A stretch of DNA of 38,128 nucleotides from Candidatus Eisenbacteria bacterium (GCA_035577985.1 DATJZY010000115.1:1-38128); one strand, 5' to 3'; positions 17,242 through 26,287 are shown, numbered from the stretch's first letter. Numbers and translations are program-made. Notes: generated by a model not told the origin, from the sequence alone.

Positions 17242-17404
17242 GGGTGCCGCCTCCTTCCCCCCCGCGCTTGGGGGCGGCGGTCGGTCAGGCGGGAGGATAC
17301 GCCGCCGGGGTCACGGGCTCCACGATCCACAACTTCCGGTCATATCTCTGCGTCGCCTGAGATCTCGATCCCGTTGCTCACGCCGAACCGACCCCCTGGA
17401 GCCC

Positions 17405-17429
17405 ATCCACAACTATTGCCAATACCTCG
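17405..17429 (-). repeat. Dispersed end repeat, same family as 14267 and 37204
   Basis: On the minus strand it reads CGAGGTATTGGCAATAGTTG and on into TGGAT, then GGGCTCC and a GGTTCGG stretch. About 50 bp align with 37204-37256 with few changes. Confidence 0.75.
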
Positions 17430-17725
17430 ATCGGCCCTTGGGACGGTGACTCTTCTGGAGGAGCGGTAGGGCGCTAGCCGACGACCGCCAGCGGGACGAA
17501 CCGCCGGAATTTGCCGGTAGCCTGGCGACCGAGCGTGTCGACGGACGTGACCGAAACCTCCGCACCACCGAGCCCCAGGTCGACCAGGGCTCATCTACAA
17601 CTCGGACAGGCCGGCGAGCGGTTGGCAAGCTTGCATGTCGGAAGACGGACACACCGTCCGAATCCTCGACCAATTCGGACAGGGGTTGGTTCTTGGCGAA
17701 GGATTCGGACAGCGGGGTCAGATCA
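17430..17725. other. Accessory intergenic stretch with repeated GTCCGAAT motifs
   Basis: No gene recognised. The motif ATTCGGACAG or its complement (GTCCGAAT) appears several times between 17640 and 17715, and GTCCGAATCC recurs near 37288. With the IS pieces on both sides this looks like debris of transposon ends. Confidence 0.4.
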
Positions 17726-17767
17726 CACGGCCTTCCAGCTCTCGGCGCTCCCGCGGTGGCCGTCCTC
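17726..17767 (-). mobile_element. 42-bp fragment of an IS256-type transposase
   Basis: It aligns without gaps to 16564-16605 in copy 2 with a few substitutions. On the minus strand it encodes EDGHRGSAESWKAV, keeping the Trp that copy 2 lost. It lies 31 bp from the stop codon of the next gene. Confidence 0.75.
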
Positions 17768-17798
17768 TACTGGCGTACCCCCTCGAACCGCCTCCCTT

Positions 17799-18647
17799 CT
17801 ACCGTGCCACACTCTCGCCACTCGCGACCGGGCGTGCCGGAGCCGGCGCGCCATACACGTCGTCGAGGAAGCGCACGATCTCGCGCGTGAGCCGTTCGGG
17901 CGCGAGCCGCAGCTCGAACATCGATCGCGCCTGGACGAGCCGCGCGCCGGGGATCTGCTGCGCCAAGTTCTCGGCGTCGCTGAAGGGATGGATCAGGTCG
18001 TTCTCGTGTCCGATGATGAGCGTCGGCGCGGTGATCGCACGCCGTTCCTCGATCTCGGGCGCGACCGGTCCCACGAGGATCCCGTGCAGGACCGCCGCGA
18101 TCGCCTCGGGCTCCAACGAGAACGTGCCGAGGAAGCTGTCGACCGGGTCGATGCCGGTGCGGGGCAGCCGGCGGATGAGCGAGGTGACGAAGCCGAAGAG
18201 TCGTCGACCGAATCTGACGGCGAGCAGCAACGGCACGAACAGGCTCGCGGCCGCCGGCGTCGCCCATTCGAGCACGGGCATTTCGACGATGAGCGCGGCG
18301 ACGCGGTCGGGGGCCTGCACCGCGACGTGCAGCGCGACGTTGGCGCCCAGCGACACTCCGCCCACCACGGCACGCTCGACGCCGAGCTCGTCGAGCACGC
18401 CCACGACCTGCCGTGCGTAGCGATCCATCCGGTGCTGCGAGGCGTGATGCGGCTTGTCGCTCCTGCCGTGGCCGAGGAGGTCGAGGAGCACGACCCGAAA
18501 GCCGCGCGCGGCAAGGCTGCGCGCCAGCTGCCGATTGACGCCGGCGTCGAGCAAGAGCCCGTTGGTGAGGACGATCGTGCGCTCGCCGTCGCCGTGCACC
18601 TCGTAGCCGAGGGTGTAACCCTGATATCGGAAGGTCCCGAGCCTCAT
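17799..18647 (-). CDS. Alpha/beta hydrolase, catalytic His not in the usual place
   Basis: A 282-residue alpha/beta hydrolase fold protein. Seen: DLLGHGRSDKP (typical strand 4 turn), nucleophile GVSLG (Ser99) and acid region GHENDLIHPF. After the last strand, where GAGH normally provides the His, the sequence reads ARSMFELRLAPERL, with no His. His in ENDLIHPF is the nearest candidate. It may therefore be an unusual hydrolase or not a hydrolase at all. Start ATG 18647 gives MRLGTFRYQGYTLGYEVHGDG, a normal first strand. The 3' end lies next to an IS fragment but the gene looks complete. It is divergent from the GST gene, with about 70 bp between them. Confidence 0.85.
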   Translation of the reverse strand: MRLGTFRYQGYTLGYEVHGDGERTIVLTNGLLLDAGVNRQLARSLAARGFRVVLLDLLGHGRSDKPHHASQHRMDRYARQVVGVLDELGVERAVVGGVSLGANVALHVAVQAPDRVAALIVEMPVLEWATPAAASLFVPLLLAVRFGRRLFGFVTSLIRRLPRTGIDPVDSFLGTFSLEPEAIAAVLHGILVGPVAPEIEERRAITAPTLIIGHENDLIHPFSDAENLAQQIPGARLVQARSMFELRLAPERLTREIVRFLDDVYGAPAPARPVASGESVAR

Positions 18648-18715
18648 TCCTCTTGTTTAGCACGACGTCGCCCACGTGCGATCGGCGGCGTGGCCACCCT
18701 CTGCTAGGGTTCACC

Positions 18716-19489
18716 ATGGCGATGAAGAAGCGCGGAACCCCGATCGAGCTCTACTATTGGCCCGGCATTCCAGGGCGGGGCGAGTTCGTCCGCCTGTTGC
18801 TCGAGGACGCCGGGATCGCCTACGTCGACGTCGCGCGCGACCGGAAGAACGGCATGATGGCCATGATGCGCCTCCTCGATGGTGCGAAACCTGGCGCGCT
18901 GCCGTTCGCACCACCGTTCGTGAAGGTCGGTGACGTCGTCGTCTCGCAGACCGCGAGCATCCTCGACTTCCTCGCGCCTCGCCTCGGGCTCGTCCCCAGC
19001 GGTCGTGCGCTGCGTGCGGAGGCGAGCCAGATTCAGCTCACGCTGGCGGATTTCGTCGGGGAGATCCACGACACCCATCACCCGATCGCCGGAAGCCTCT
19101 ACTACGACGACCAGAAGGCGGCCGCGAAGCAACGCGCCCGGATCTTCGTGAAGGAGCGGATGCCGAAGTATCTCGCGTGGCTCGAGAAGGTGCTGCAGCG
19201 CAACCGGAAGAGCGGCGGGCGATGGCTGGTCGGATCGAATTGCACGTACGTCGACCTCTCGGCGTTCCAGGTCGTCGAAGGGCTGCGCTACGCCTTCCCG
19301 AACGCGATGGAGGGACTCGCGCCGCAGCTCCCGCGCGTGATCGCGCTCCGCGATCGTGTGGCGGCTCGCCCGCGGATCGCGGCCTATCTCGAATCCAAGC
19401 GACGCCAGCCGTTCAACGCGATGGGCATCTTCCGCCACTATCCCGAGCTCGATGCACCGTCGTCTCGGGGCCGACGCGTCGTACGGTAG
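18716..19489 (+). CDS. Glutathione S-transferase family protein
   Basis: A 257-residue protein with a thioredoxin-fold N-terminal domain (ELYYWPGIPGRGEFVRLLLE, about 11-30) like sigma/alpha-type GSTs, a glutathione-contact motif (QTASILDFL, in place of the usual QS-AI--YL) and a helical C-terminal domain (YVDLSAFQVVEGLRYAFP). GSTs conjugate glutathione to electrophiles; eukaryote-like sigma-type members occur in proteobacteria. ATG 18716 or the in-frame ATG 18722 may be the start. It has no operon partner: upstream is the divergent hydrolase, downstream the convergent ABC operon. Substrate unknown. Confidence 0.85.
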   Translation: MAMKKRGTPIELYYWPGIPGRGEFVRLLLEDAGIAYVDVARDRKNGMMAMMRLLDGAKPGALPFAPPFVKVGDVVVSQTASILDFLAPRLGLVPSGRALRAEASQIQLTLADFVGEIHDTHHPIAGSLYYDDQKAAAKQRARIFVKERMPKYLAWLEKVLQRNRKSGGRWLVGSNCTYVDLSAFQVVEGLRYAFPNAMEGLAPQLPRVIALRDRVAARPRIAAYLESKRRQPFNAMGIFRHYPELDAPSSRGRRVVR

Positions 19490-19659
19490 GGAGGGACGAG
19501 CACTGACGCGCCATCCGAGCCTCGCCCAGCGGGCCATGGAGTCGGAGGCGATCGTCCGCGTCTAGTGATGCCGGTGGCGTTCGGGCGGCTAGGTCGGGCA
19601 CGGATCGAGTGCTCGTTCACCTCGGCGACACGTTCGCGGAGCAGATCGCGGCCAGAACG

Positions 19660-20847
19660 CTAGCCGAGGCGCTTCCGGAACGTGGCAATCGCGAGGCCGA
19701 GTGCCACGAGGGTGAAGATGCCGATCGCCGCGACCTCGCCCAGGAGGGCGTCGATCGGCGCGCCCTTCAGCAGCACGCCGCGCGCGATGCGAAGGAAGTG
19801 GGTCAGCGGCAGGATCTGTCCGATCCATTGCGCCGGCACCGGCATGGCCTCGAAGGGGAACATGAAGCCCGAGAGCAGCATCGACGGCAGGAAGAAGAAG
19901 AACGACAGCTGCGTCGCCTGAAACTGGGTCCGCGCGATCGACGACACGACGAGCCCGAGTGCGAGCATCGCGACCAGGAACGGCAACGCGCCGAGACCGA
20001 GATCGACCAGCCGGCCGCGCACGGGGACGTCGAAGATCGACCAGCCGAGTCCGAGCACGATCGCCACCTGCACGTGTCCCACGACCAGGTAGGGGAGGAT
20101 CTTCCCGACCATCACCTCGCCCCGACGGATCGGGGTGGCGATCAGGAACTCGAAGGTCCCGCGCTCGCGTTCGCGCACGATGGCGAGCGCGGTCATGAGC
20201 ATCATCGTCATCGTCAGGATGACGCCGATCAGCCCCGGGACGATGAAGACGGCCGTCCGTCGCTCGGGGTTGTAGAAGGGCAGCACCTCGACGCGCAGCG
20301 GGTCGGCGCGAACGAGGTCCGGCGTCACCTCGAAGCGGTCGCGCTCGACCGGGGTCATGCGGAGGCTCACCGCCGCATCGCCCGTGCGGAACGGACGCAG
20401 GCGCCCGGCGAGCGTGCGGCCGAAGCCTTCGCCGGCGAGCGCCACCGCGCTCGCCACGGTCGGGTTGCTCGCGTCGGCGAAGATCGAGATCTCGGCGCCC
20501 CGCCCGCGGTAGAGATGACGGTCGAGGTCGGACGGGATGACGATCACCGCGCCCACCTCGCTGCGCTCGAGGAGCTGGAAGGCCGCTACCTCGCTCGCGA
20601 CCTGCCGCTGGAGGCGAAACGTCTGTGTCGCCTCGAGCTCCCCGACCAGGCGCCGCGAGAGCGCGCTGTTCGTTCGGTCGAGCACCGCCGTCGGGATGTG
20701 GCGAACGTCGAGGTTGATCGCGTAGCCGAAGAGGACGAGCTGGAGCGACGGGATGCCGACGATCATGCCGAGCGTCAGCCGGTCGCGGACGAGCTGCCGG
20801 AACTCCTTGCGCGCCATGGCGAGCATCCGCCGGGCCGACGCGATCAT
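19660..20847 (-). CDS. ABC-2 type efflux permease
   Basis: A 395-residue permease with one N-terminal helix (about 25-42, LGMIVGIPSLQLVLFGYAI), a large extracytoplasmic domain and about five C-terminal helices (VPGLIGVILTMTMMLMTALA onward). The ERERGTFEFLIATPI motif is a hallmark of the YbhR/YbhS/DrrB type. It would work with the ATPase, whose stop it overlaps (ATGA), and with the HlyD-like lipoprotein at the head of the operon: a three-part efflux pump. Typical substrates in this family are drugs, lipids or toxic organics; not determined here. It converges with the GST gene. Confidence 0.92.
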   Translation of the reverse strand: MIASARRMLAMARKEFRQLVRDRLTLGMIVGIPSLQLVLFGYAINLDVRHIPTAVLDRTNSALSRRLVGELEATQTFRLQRQVASEVAAFQLLERSEVGAVIVIPSDLDRHLYRGRGAEISIFADASNPTVASAVALAGEGFGRTLAGRLRPFRTGDAAVSLRMTPVERDRFEVTPDLVRADPLRVEVLPFYNPERRTAVFIVPGLIGVILTMTMMLMTALAIVRERERGTFEFLIATPIRRGEVMVGKILPYLVVGHVQVAIVLGLGWSIFDVPVRGRLVDLGLGALPFLVAMLALGLVVSSIARTQFQATQLSFFFFLPSMLLSGFMFPFEAMPVPAQWIGQILPLTHFLRIARGVLLKGAPIDALLGEVAAIGIFTLVALGLAIATFRKRLG

Positions 20848-21812
20848 CGGCCTTCCTCCGCGTCGGGTTCGATGCGCTCGCCGAGGAGGATGGCGACGAA
20901 GACGTCCTCCAGCGTCGGCTCGCTGGGCGCCGCACGTGCGCCGGTGAGGCCTGCGTCGCCGAGCAGTCGCACGATCTCCGACGCCGCCTCCGTCGGGGGC
21001 GGCGCCGTCGGCGCGAGCAGCACGTGGACGCGGTCGCCCAGGCGCGTCGTGCTGGCGACGAGCGGTGTGCCGCGAAGGACGTTCCCGGCGCGCTCGGGAA
21101 CCGCAGTCTCCACGTCGAGCACGCGGGCGGCCAGCGGGCGTGTCAGCGCGAGCGGGCTGCCGACGGCGACGCGACGGCCGTCGCGGAGCAGCGCCAGTCG
21201 GTGGCAGCGCACGGCCTCGTCCATGTAGTGCGTGGACACGAGGATCGTGGCGCCGCCGGCGACGTATTCGAAGAGCTTCTCCCAGAAGACCCGCCGGCTC
21301 TGCGGGTCGACGCCGGCCGTCGGCTCGTCGAGGACGAGGAGCTGCGGGCGGTGGATCGTCGCTGCGGCCAGGGCGAGACGCTGCTTCCAGCCTCCCGACA
21401 GCGTTGCGGCGCGCGCCGCGGTGTACCGGTCGAGCCCCGAATCGGCGAGCGCCGCGCTCACGCGCGCGCGCCGCTCGGCCCCGGCGAGCCCGAAGACGGC
21501 AGCGGCGAAGTCGAGGTTCTCCCGCACCGAGAGGTCCTCGTACAGGGAGAAGCGCTGGGTCATGTAGCCGACCGACGGCCGGAGGCGCTCGACGTCGCGC
21601 GGCACCTCGCAGCCGAGCACGCGGGCGAACCCCTCGGAGGGCGCGAGCAGGCCGAGCAGCACCCGCATGAGGGTCGACTTCCCCGAGCCATTCGGCCCGA
21701 GGCAACCGAAGATCTCGCCGCGCTGGACAGTCAGGTCGACGTGGTCGACGGCCACGAGCGGGCCGAACCGCCGGGTGAGACCGCGGGTCTCGACGACGGG
21801 GTCGGCGTTCAC
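20844..21812 (-). CDS. ABC transporter ATP-binding protein (efflux, YbhF/CcmA type)
   Basis: A 322-residue ATPase: Walker A GPNGSGKST, Q-loop in YMTQRF, signature LSGGWKQRL, Walker B LLVLDEP and H-loop STH are all present in order. The C-terminal extension ends TLEDVFVAIL, the common end of ABC-2 drug exporter ATPases. The likely start is GTG 21812, overlapping the upstream HlyD-like gene by 4 bp. Single ATPase domain, unlike the double-domain YbhF of E. coli, so it must dimerise. Confidence 0.92.
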   Translation of the reverse strand: MNADPVVETRGLTRRFGPLVAVDHVDLTVQRGEIFGCLGPNGSGKSTLMRVLLGLLAPSEGFARVLGCEVPRDVERLRPSVGYMTQRFSLYEDLSVRENLDFAAAVFGLAGAERRARVSAALADSGLDRYTAARAATLSGGWKQRLALAAATIHRPQLLVLDEPTAGVDPQSRRVFWEKLFEYVAGGATILVSTHYMDEAVRCHRLALLRDGRRVAVGSPLALTRPLAARVLDVETAVPERAGNVLRGTPLVASTTRLGDRVHVLLAPTAPPPTEAASEIVRLLGDAGLTGARAAPSEPTLEDVFVAILLGERIEPDAEEGR

Positions 21813-22654
21813 GCGCCGTTCCGCCCGGACGGGGCGAGCTGGACTTGGGCAGGTACCCCGGGCCGGAGCCCCGCCGGCGCGTCGTCGATCGCCACGCGTG
21901 TCTCGTAGACCAGATGCACGCGGTCCCGCTCGGTGAGCGCGAAGTGGGGCGTGAACTCCGGCTCGTGGGAGACGTCGAGCACGTGGCCATGCAGCGCCGT
22001 CGCGATTCCGTCGACCCGCACGTCGGCGGGGGCGCCCGGTCGCACGGTTGCCACGAGGGACTCGGACACCCACACGCGGACCCACGGCGCCGCCGCGTCG
22101 AGCACGACCACGACGACGCCGCCGGCCGGCACGCGTTCGCCGCGGTCGAACGGGATCTGGTCCACCACGCCGTCGACGGGCGACGTGATGGTCATGTCCT
22201 CGAGTCGATGGCGCGCCGCGACGAGACGCGCCTCGCCTTCGCGAAGACGCGCGGTCGCCTCGTCGCGGGACAGACGAGCACGCTCGAGGTCCTGTTCCGA
22301 GGCCACGCGCGAGGCGTGTAGCCGCGTGAGGCGTGTGAGGTCGCTCTCGGCGGTGACGAGCCCGGTGCGGGCTCCGGCGAGCGTCGCCTCGGCATTCGCG
22401 ACGTCCGCCTCGACCAGCGTGGGGTCGAGGCGAGCCAGCACGTCGCCCCGGCGTACGTCCTGGCCGCGCTGCACACCCACTTCGACCAGCGTCTCCGCGA
22501 TTGGTGCGTCGAGCTCGATCAGCGTCCGCTCGACGGTTCCGACGAGGACCCCGCCGCCGCCACCACCGCAGGCGACGAGAGCATACGCGAGCGCCGGTGC
22601 GAGGAGGCTTCTCGGACCGCCGTACCGGGGTCGCGACGAACGGCACGTTGGCAT
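21809..22654 (-). CDS. HlyD-family periplasmic adaptor, predicted lipoprotein
   Basis: A 281-residue membrane-fusion protein. Lipobox YALVAC (Cys29) followed by a Gly run; then a barrel-sandwich half-motif (LDAPIAETLVEVGVQRGQDV), an alpha-hairpin (about 80-150, rich in Ala/Arg/Glu/Leu), and the second half (TITSPVDGVVDQIPFDRGERV). This layout defines HlyD/YbhG adaptors that link an inner-membrane exporter to the outside. ATG 22654 is chosen; ATG 22675 is possible but has no ribosome site. It is the first gene of the ABC efflux operon and diverges from glgA. Confidence 0.9.
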   Translation of the reverse strand: MPTCRSSRPRYGGPRSLLAPALAYALVACGGGGGGVLVGTVERTLIELDAPIAETLVEVGVQRGQDVRRGDVLARLDPTLVEADVANAEATLAGARTGLVTAESDLTRLTRLHASRVASEQDLERARLSRDEATARLREGEARLVAARHRLEDMTITSPVDGVVDQIPFDRGERVPAGGVVVVVLDAAAPWVRVWVSESLVATVRPGAPADVRVDGIATALHGHVLDVSHEPEFTPHFALTERDRVHLVYETRVAIDDAPAGLRPGVPAQVQLAPSGRNGA

Positions 22655-22977
22655 CGCCTGCCCGGCCCGTATCATCAGATGGGCATTCGCGTCACGACCG
22701 GCGGGAGCGCGAGACGGCCCGGCCTTCTCCCGCAGCCCTTCGACCTCTTGATGGAGCATCTTCATGAGCGCCGCCGGGCGCATGCTCCCAGGACGCGGGC
22801 GCGTCTTCTCGGTCGCCGTCGGCGCTTGTCGCCGTCGTCTCGCGACTCTCAACTTGATCAGTGGGTCGCAGGTCCCGTTGCCTTCGAGCGCTAACCCGAG
22901 GAGAAGCTAGCAGCCTAACCTGGGTGTCCACGAAATCTGGGCAAGCCCACTTCGCCACACCCCCGAGGGTCCCGCCG
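22655..22977. other. Divergent intergenic region, no gene recognised
   Basis: About 320 bp between the HlyD-like gene and glgA. It must contain both promoters, but no confident -35/-10 pair is visible. A GAGGAG ribosome-site-like sequence near 22900 has no suitable start after it. No RNA structure recognised. Confidence 0.4.
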
Positions 22978-24450
22978 ATGTTTGTCGTGATGATCGCCTC
23001 CGAGTGTGCGCCCGTTGCCAAGGTCGGCGGCCTGGCCGATGTGGTCTATGGTCTCAGTCGCGAGTTGGAGATCCGCGGCCATGCCGTAGAGATCGTCCTC
23101 CCGAAGTACGACTGCATGCGCTACGACCACATCTGGGGCCTGCAGGTCACGTACGACGACCTGTGGGTGCCGTGGTTCAACTCCCAGGTGCGCTGCACGA
23201 TGTGGTTTGGCTTCGTCCATGGGCGCAAGTGCTTCTTCATCGAGCCGCACAGCGGCGAGAACTTTTTCAGTCGCGGTATGTACTACGGGTGTCCGGACGA
23301 TCATCTGCGCTTCGCCTTCTTCAGCAAGGCGGCGCTCGAGTTCCTCTACAAGAGCGGCAAGCGGCCCGACGTCATCCACACGCACGATTGGCAGACCGCC
23401 CTCGTGCCGGTGCTGCTGTTCGAGATCTACCGGCAGCACGGCATGGACCACCAGCGCGTCTGCCATACCATCCACAACTTCGCGCACCAGGGCGTCGCCG
23501 GGTCGGACGTCCTGTGGCTGAGCGGGCTCGGGCGGCCGGAGTACTACTACGCGAGGGACCGCCTCGGGGACGACTCTCATCCCACGGCGCTCAACTTCAC
23601 CAAGGGGGCCATCCTCTACTCGAACTTCGTCACCACGGTGTCACCGCAGCACGCCTGGGAGGTGCGGTCTACCGAGCAGGGGCACGGACTCGGCCATCCC
23701 CTGTACGTGCACCAGCAGAAGTTCGGCGGCGTGCTGAACGGGCTCGACTACGACATGTGGAACCCCGCGCAGGATCCGCTCATTCCGATCCACTACACGG
23801 TCGACACGCTCGACGAGAAGGCGAAGAACACCGATGCCCTGCGCACGCGCCTCCTGCTGCGGAGCGGGCGCCGGCCCGTCCTGGCGTACGTCGGCCGGCT
23901 CGACTGGCAGAAGGGAGTGCACCTCATCCGCCACGCGCTGTCCTACACGCTCACCCGCGGGGCCCAGTTCGTGCTCCTCGGGGCGAGCTCGGAGCGCGGC
24001 ATCAACGACGCGTTTCTGCACCTGAAGTACCACTTGAACGACAATCCGGATTGCCACCTCGAGATCGCCTTCAACGAGGAGCTGGCGCATCTGATCTACG
24101 CGGGTGTCGACATGGTCATCGTGCCCAGCATGTTCGAGCCATGCGGGCTCACGCAGATGATCGCCATGCGCTACGGGGCCGTACCCATCGTGCGCTCCGT
24201 GGGGGGCCTCGCCGACACCGTGTTCGACCGCGACTACTCGGATAGGCTGGCGGCGGAACGCAACGGCTACGTCTTCCACCAGGCCGACAATCCGGGCATC
24301 GAGTCGGCGCTGCAGCGCGCCATCGGTCTGTGGTTCGACCATCCCGGGGAGTTCCGCCGGCTCATGGTGGCAGGCATGCGCTGCGATTTCTCCTGGAACC
24401 AGCCGGCGCAGCACTATCTGAACATCTACGAGTACATTCGGCACAAGTGA
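22978..24450 (+). CDS. glgA: Glycogen (starch) synthase, GT5 family
   Basis: A 490-residue protein with the GT5 N-terminal motif ASECAPVAKVGGLADV (the KxGGL lysine contacts ADP-glucose), HTHDWQTALVP in the N-terminal domain, and in the C-terminal Rossmann domain YVGRLDWQKG and MFEPCGLTQM (the conserved glutamate motif), followed by GGLADTV. It transfers glucose from ADP- (or UDP-) glucose to the growing alpha-1,4-glucan. Length fits the family (about 480). ATG 22978 starts the conserved strand MFVVMIASE; upstream codons are not conserved-looking. The GH57 gene follows 7 bp later, so they are cotranscribed. Confidence 0.93.
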   Translation: MFVVMIASECAPVAKVGGLADVVYGLSRELEIRGHAVEIVLPKYDCMRYDHIWGLQVTYDDLWVPWFNSQVRCTMWFGFVHGRKCFFIEPHSGENFFSRGMYYGCPDDHLRFAFFSKAALEFLYKSGKRPDVIHTHDWQTALVPVLLFEIYRQHGMDHQRVCHTIHNFAHQGVAGSDVLWLSGLGRPEYYYARDRLGDDSHPTALNFTKGAILYSNFVTTVSPQHAWEVRSTEQGHGLGHPLYVHQQKFGGVLNGLDYDMWNPAQDPLIPIHYTVDTLDEKAKNTDALRTRLLLRSGRRPVLAYVGRLDWQKGVHLIRHALSYTLTRGAQFVLLGASSERGINDAFLHLKYHLNDNPDCHLEIAFNEELAHLIYAGVDMVIVPSMFEPCGLTQMIAMRYGAVPIVRSVGGLADTVFDRDYSDRLAAERNGYVFHQADNPGIESALQRAIGLWFDHPGEFRRLMVAGMRCDFSWNQPAQHYLNIYEYIRHK

Positions 24451-24457
24451 GGTGGCG

Positions 24458-25924
24458 ATGAACGAGCTGCGGGAAGACGTCGGCGATCTGCCCAACCTCT
24501 GCGGCGCCGAGGCGGTGATCGATGCGGTGGTGCGCGAGCGGTCGAGCCTGGCGTTTCTGCCGGACAGCCGCATCGACTTCGGACGCAGCCGGAGCGCGTG
24601 CGCCATCGCGCTGCACATGCACCAGCCGTTGATCCCCGCCGGCGGCGACGATCTGCACACCGCGCGCATCATCGGCAACCTGCAGGACATGATGGCGCAC
24701 CCGGACGTCGGGGATAATCACAACGCCTCGGTGTTCCACTGGTGTTACAAGCGCATGGGGGAGTTCATCCCGCAGCTCATCCACGAGGGCAAGGAGCCGC
24801 GCGTCATGCTGGAGTACTCCGGCACACTCCTGTACGGCCTGCGCCAGATGGGGCTGCACGACGTGTTCGACGCGATGCGGCCGCTCGCGCAGAATCCCGA
24901 GTACAGGCGCGCCGTGGAGTGGCTGGGCGCGCCATGGGGCCATGCGGTCGCGCCGTCCACCCCGGTGCAGGACTACCGGCTGCACGTCCGCGCCTGGCAG
25001 CACCATTTCGCCGCCATCTTCGGGACGGAAGCGCTGGCGCGCGTGCGCGGGTTCTCACCATCCGAGATGGCGTTGCCGAACCATCCGGACCTCGCCTACG
25101 AATTCGTGAAGACGCTGCGAGATTGCGGCTACGAATGGGTCTTCGTCCAGGAGCACACCGTCGAGCAACCCCACAACGGCTCGGGCCCGGAGCGTAAGCA
25201 CCTGCCGCACCGGCTCCTGTGCCGCAACGCGGAGGGGGCGACGGCCAGCATCGTCGCCGTCATCAAGACGCAAGGCAGCGACACGAAGCTCGTGGCCCAG
25301 ATGCAGCCCTACTACGAGGCCAAAGGGCTACAGCGCTGGGATCTCGCCGGCCATCGGGTGCCGCCGCTCGTGAGCCAGATCGCCGACGGCGAGAACGGCG
25401 GCGTGATGATGAACGAGTTCCCTCCGAAGTTCATGGAGGTCGTGCGCGAGGCGAGCGGCTCCGAGACGCCGCTGGTCAACGTCACCGAATACCTGGAGTA
25501 CCTCTTCAGCCTCGGGATCCGCGAGCACGAGCTGCCGGTGGTGCAGCCTCTCTTCCAGAAGCGCATCTGGGACCGTTTCGAACCCGGCCAGGGGCCGGAG
25601 CGGCTGCAGCAGGTCATTGCGGAGCTCGAGCGGGAGGACCACCGCTTCCATGTGGAGGGCGGCAGTTGGACGAACAACCTTTCGTGGGTGCGCGGCTACG
25701 AGAACGTCCTCGGGTCGATGGAGGAGGTCAGCCGGCTGTTCTACGAACGGGTTCTCGAGCCTGGCGTCTCGCCGACCGAGCAGCGCTACCGCAACGCCTT
25801 GTTCCACCTCCTGTGCTCCCAGACCAGCTGCTATCGCTACTGGGGCCAGGGGTTGTGGACGGCCTACGGCCGCGAGATCTGCCGGCGCGCGAAGGATGTC
25901 CTGCTCCACGACTTCCCGGCATGA
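24458..25924 (+). CDS. Glycoside hydrolase family 57 protein (alpha-glucan active)
   Basis: A 488-residue protein with the five GH57 regions: HMHQP (53-57); EYSGTLLYGL (119-128); the nucleophile region GFSPSEMALP with Glu203; the acid region IADGENGG with Asp310; and GSWTNNLSWVRGYE near the C-terminus. GH57 enzymes are retaining alpha-amylases, 4-alpha-glucanotransferases or branching enzymes. Directly after glgA (7 bp apart, GAGGT before ATG 24458), a role in shaping or degrading glycogen is likely. The specific activity cannot be told from sequence. GTG 24452 is an alternative start. Confidence 0.9.
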   Translation: MNELREDVGDLPNLCGAEAVIDAVVRERSSLAFLPDSRIDFGRSRSACAIALHMHQPLIPAGGDDLHTARIIGNLQDMMAHPDVGDNHNASVFHWCYKRMGEFIPQLIHEGKEPRVMLEYSGTLLYGLRQMGLHDVFDAMRPLAQNPEYRRAVEWLGAPWGHAVAPSTPVQDYRLHVRAWQHHFAAIFGTEALARVRGFSPSEMALPNHPDLAYEFVKTLRDCGYEWVFVQEHTVEQPHNGSGPERKHLPHRLLCRNAEGATASIVAVIKTQGSDTKLVAQMQPYYEAKGLQRWDLAGHRVPPLVSQIADGENGGVMMNEFPPKFMEVVREASGSETPLVNVTEYLEYLFSLGIREHELPVVQPLFQKRIWDRFEPGQGPERLQQVIAELEREDHRFHVEGGSWTNNLSWVRGYENVLGSMEEVSRLFYERVLEPGVSPTEQRYRNALFHLLCSQTSCYRYWGQGLWTAYGREICRRAKDVLLHDFPA

Positions 25925-26218
25925 GCGTCGGGGACGGCGGCGAGGACACGAATGACATGCGCCTCGTCGCGACCCGGCAGATCGGGAACCGTGACGTCGC
26001 TGGCCGGTAGAGGCGGCATGGCGGAAGCCCGCAGCGCGGAGCGCCGGGACCGCGTCCTCGGCCGACCCGAAGTGGTAGTGGGTCGGGCCGCGCCCGAAGA
26101 GCTGGAAGCCCAGGCGAAACACCTCCGCGATCCACATCCCGTCGACGTCGTCGGTGAGATGGAGATCGGACAGGTAGAGACCGTGGGCGAAGCGGCCGAG
26201 CGTCGCTGCGAAGCGACG
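25925..26218 (-). pseudogene. C-terminal remnant of a SAM-dependent methyltransferase
   Basis: On the minus strand, after a TGA at 26219-26221, the frame reads ATLGRFAHGLYLSDLHL, then MWIAEVFRLGFQLFGRGPTH, YHFGSAEDAVPALRAAGF. That is the style of the C-terminal half of class I methyltransferases. Near 26020 the sense shifts frame to ASDVTVPDLPGRDEAHVIRV, a normal methyltransferase end. No SAM-binding N-terminal part exists upstream. So only the last third survives, with a frameshift. It fills the gap between the GH57 and SDR genes. Confidence 0.5.
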
Positions 26219-26287
26219 TCACAGCGCGCGACTTCTGTCTCCGGGCGCGTGTGGACGAAGACGGCGGATTGGTGAAAGGAGGTCGAC

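Larger units (their letters stand above)
15936..17429 (-). mobile_element. Decayed IS256-type insertion sequence, copy 2
   Basis: The element runs on the minus strand. At its 3' end, TGGTGTGGATCG (15936-15947) is the same motif as at the left of copy 1, in inverted orientation relative to the transposase, so it is probably a terminal inverted repeat. On the 5' side, beyond 17241, lie ATATGACCGGAAGTTGTGG-type sequence shared with copy 1 and a further repeat at 17405-17429. Between these two is about 60 bp absent from copy 1. Target duplications not identified. Confidence 0.7.

Noticed and set aside
17511..18707. A 398-codon plus-strand open frame
   Set aside because: It is opposite the minus-strand alpha/beta hydrolase and crosses IS debris; residue pattern is charged and has no domain sense.
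22655..22977. Riboswitch or leader RNA upstream of glgA
   Set aside because: No conserved motif or stable hairpin with a switch-like layout could be recognised.
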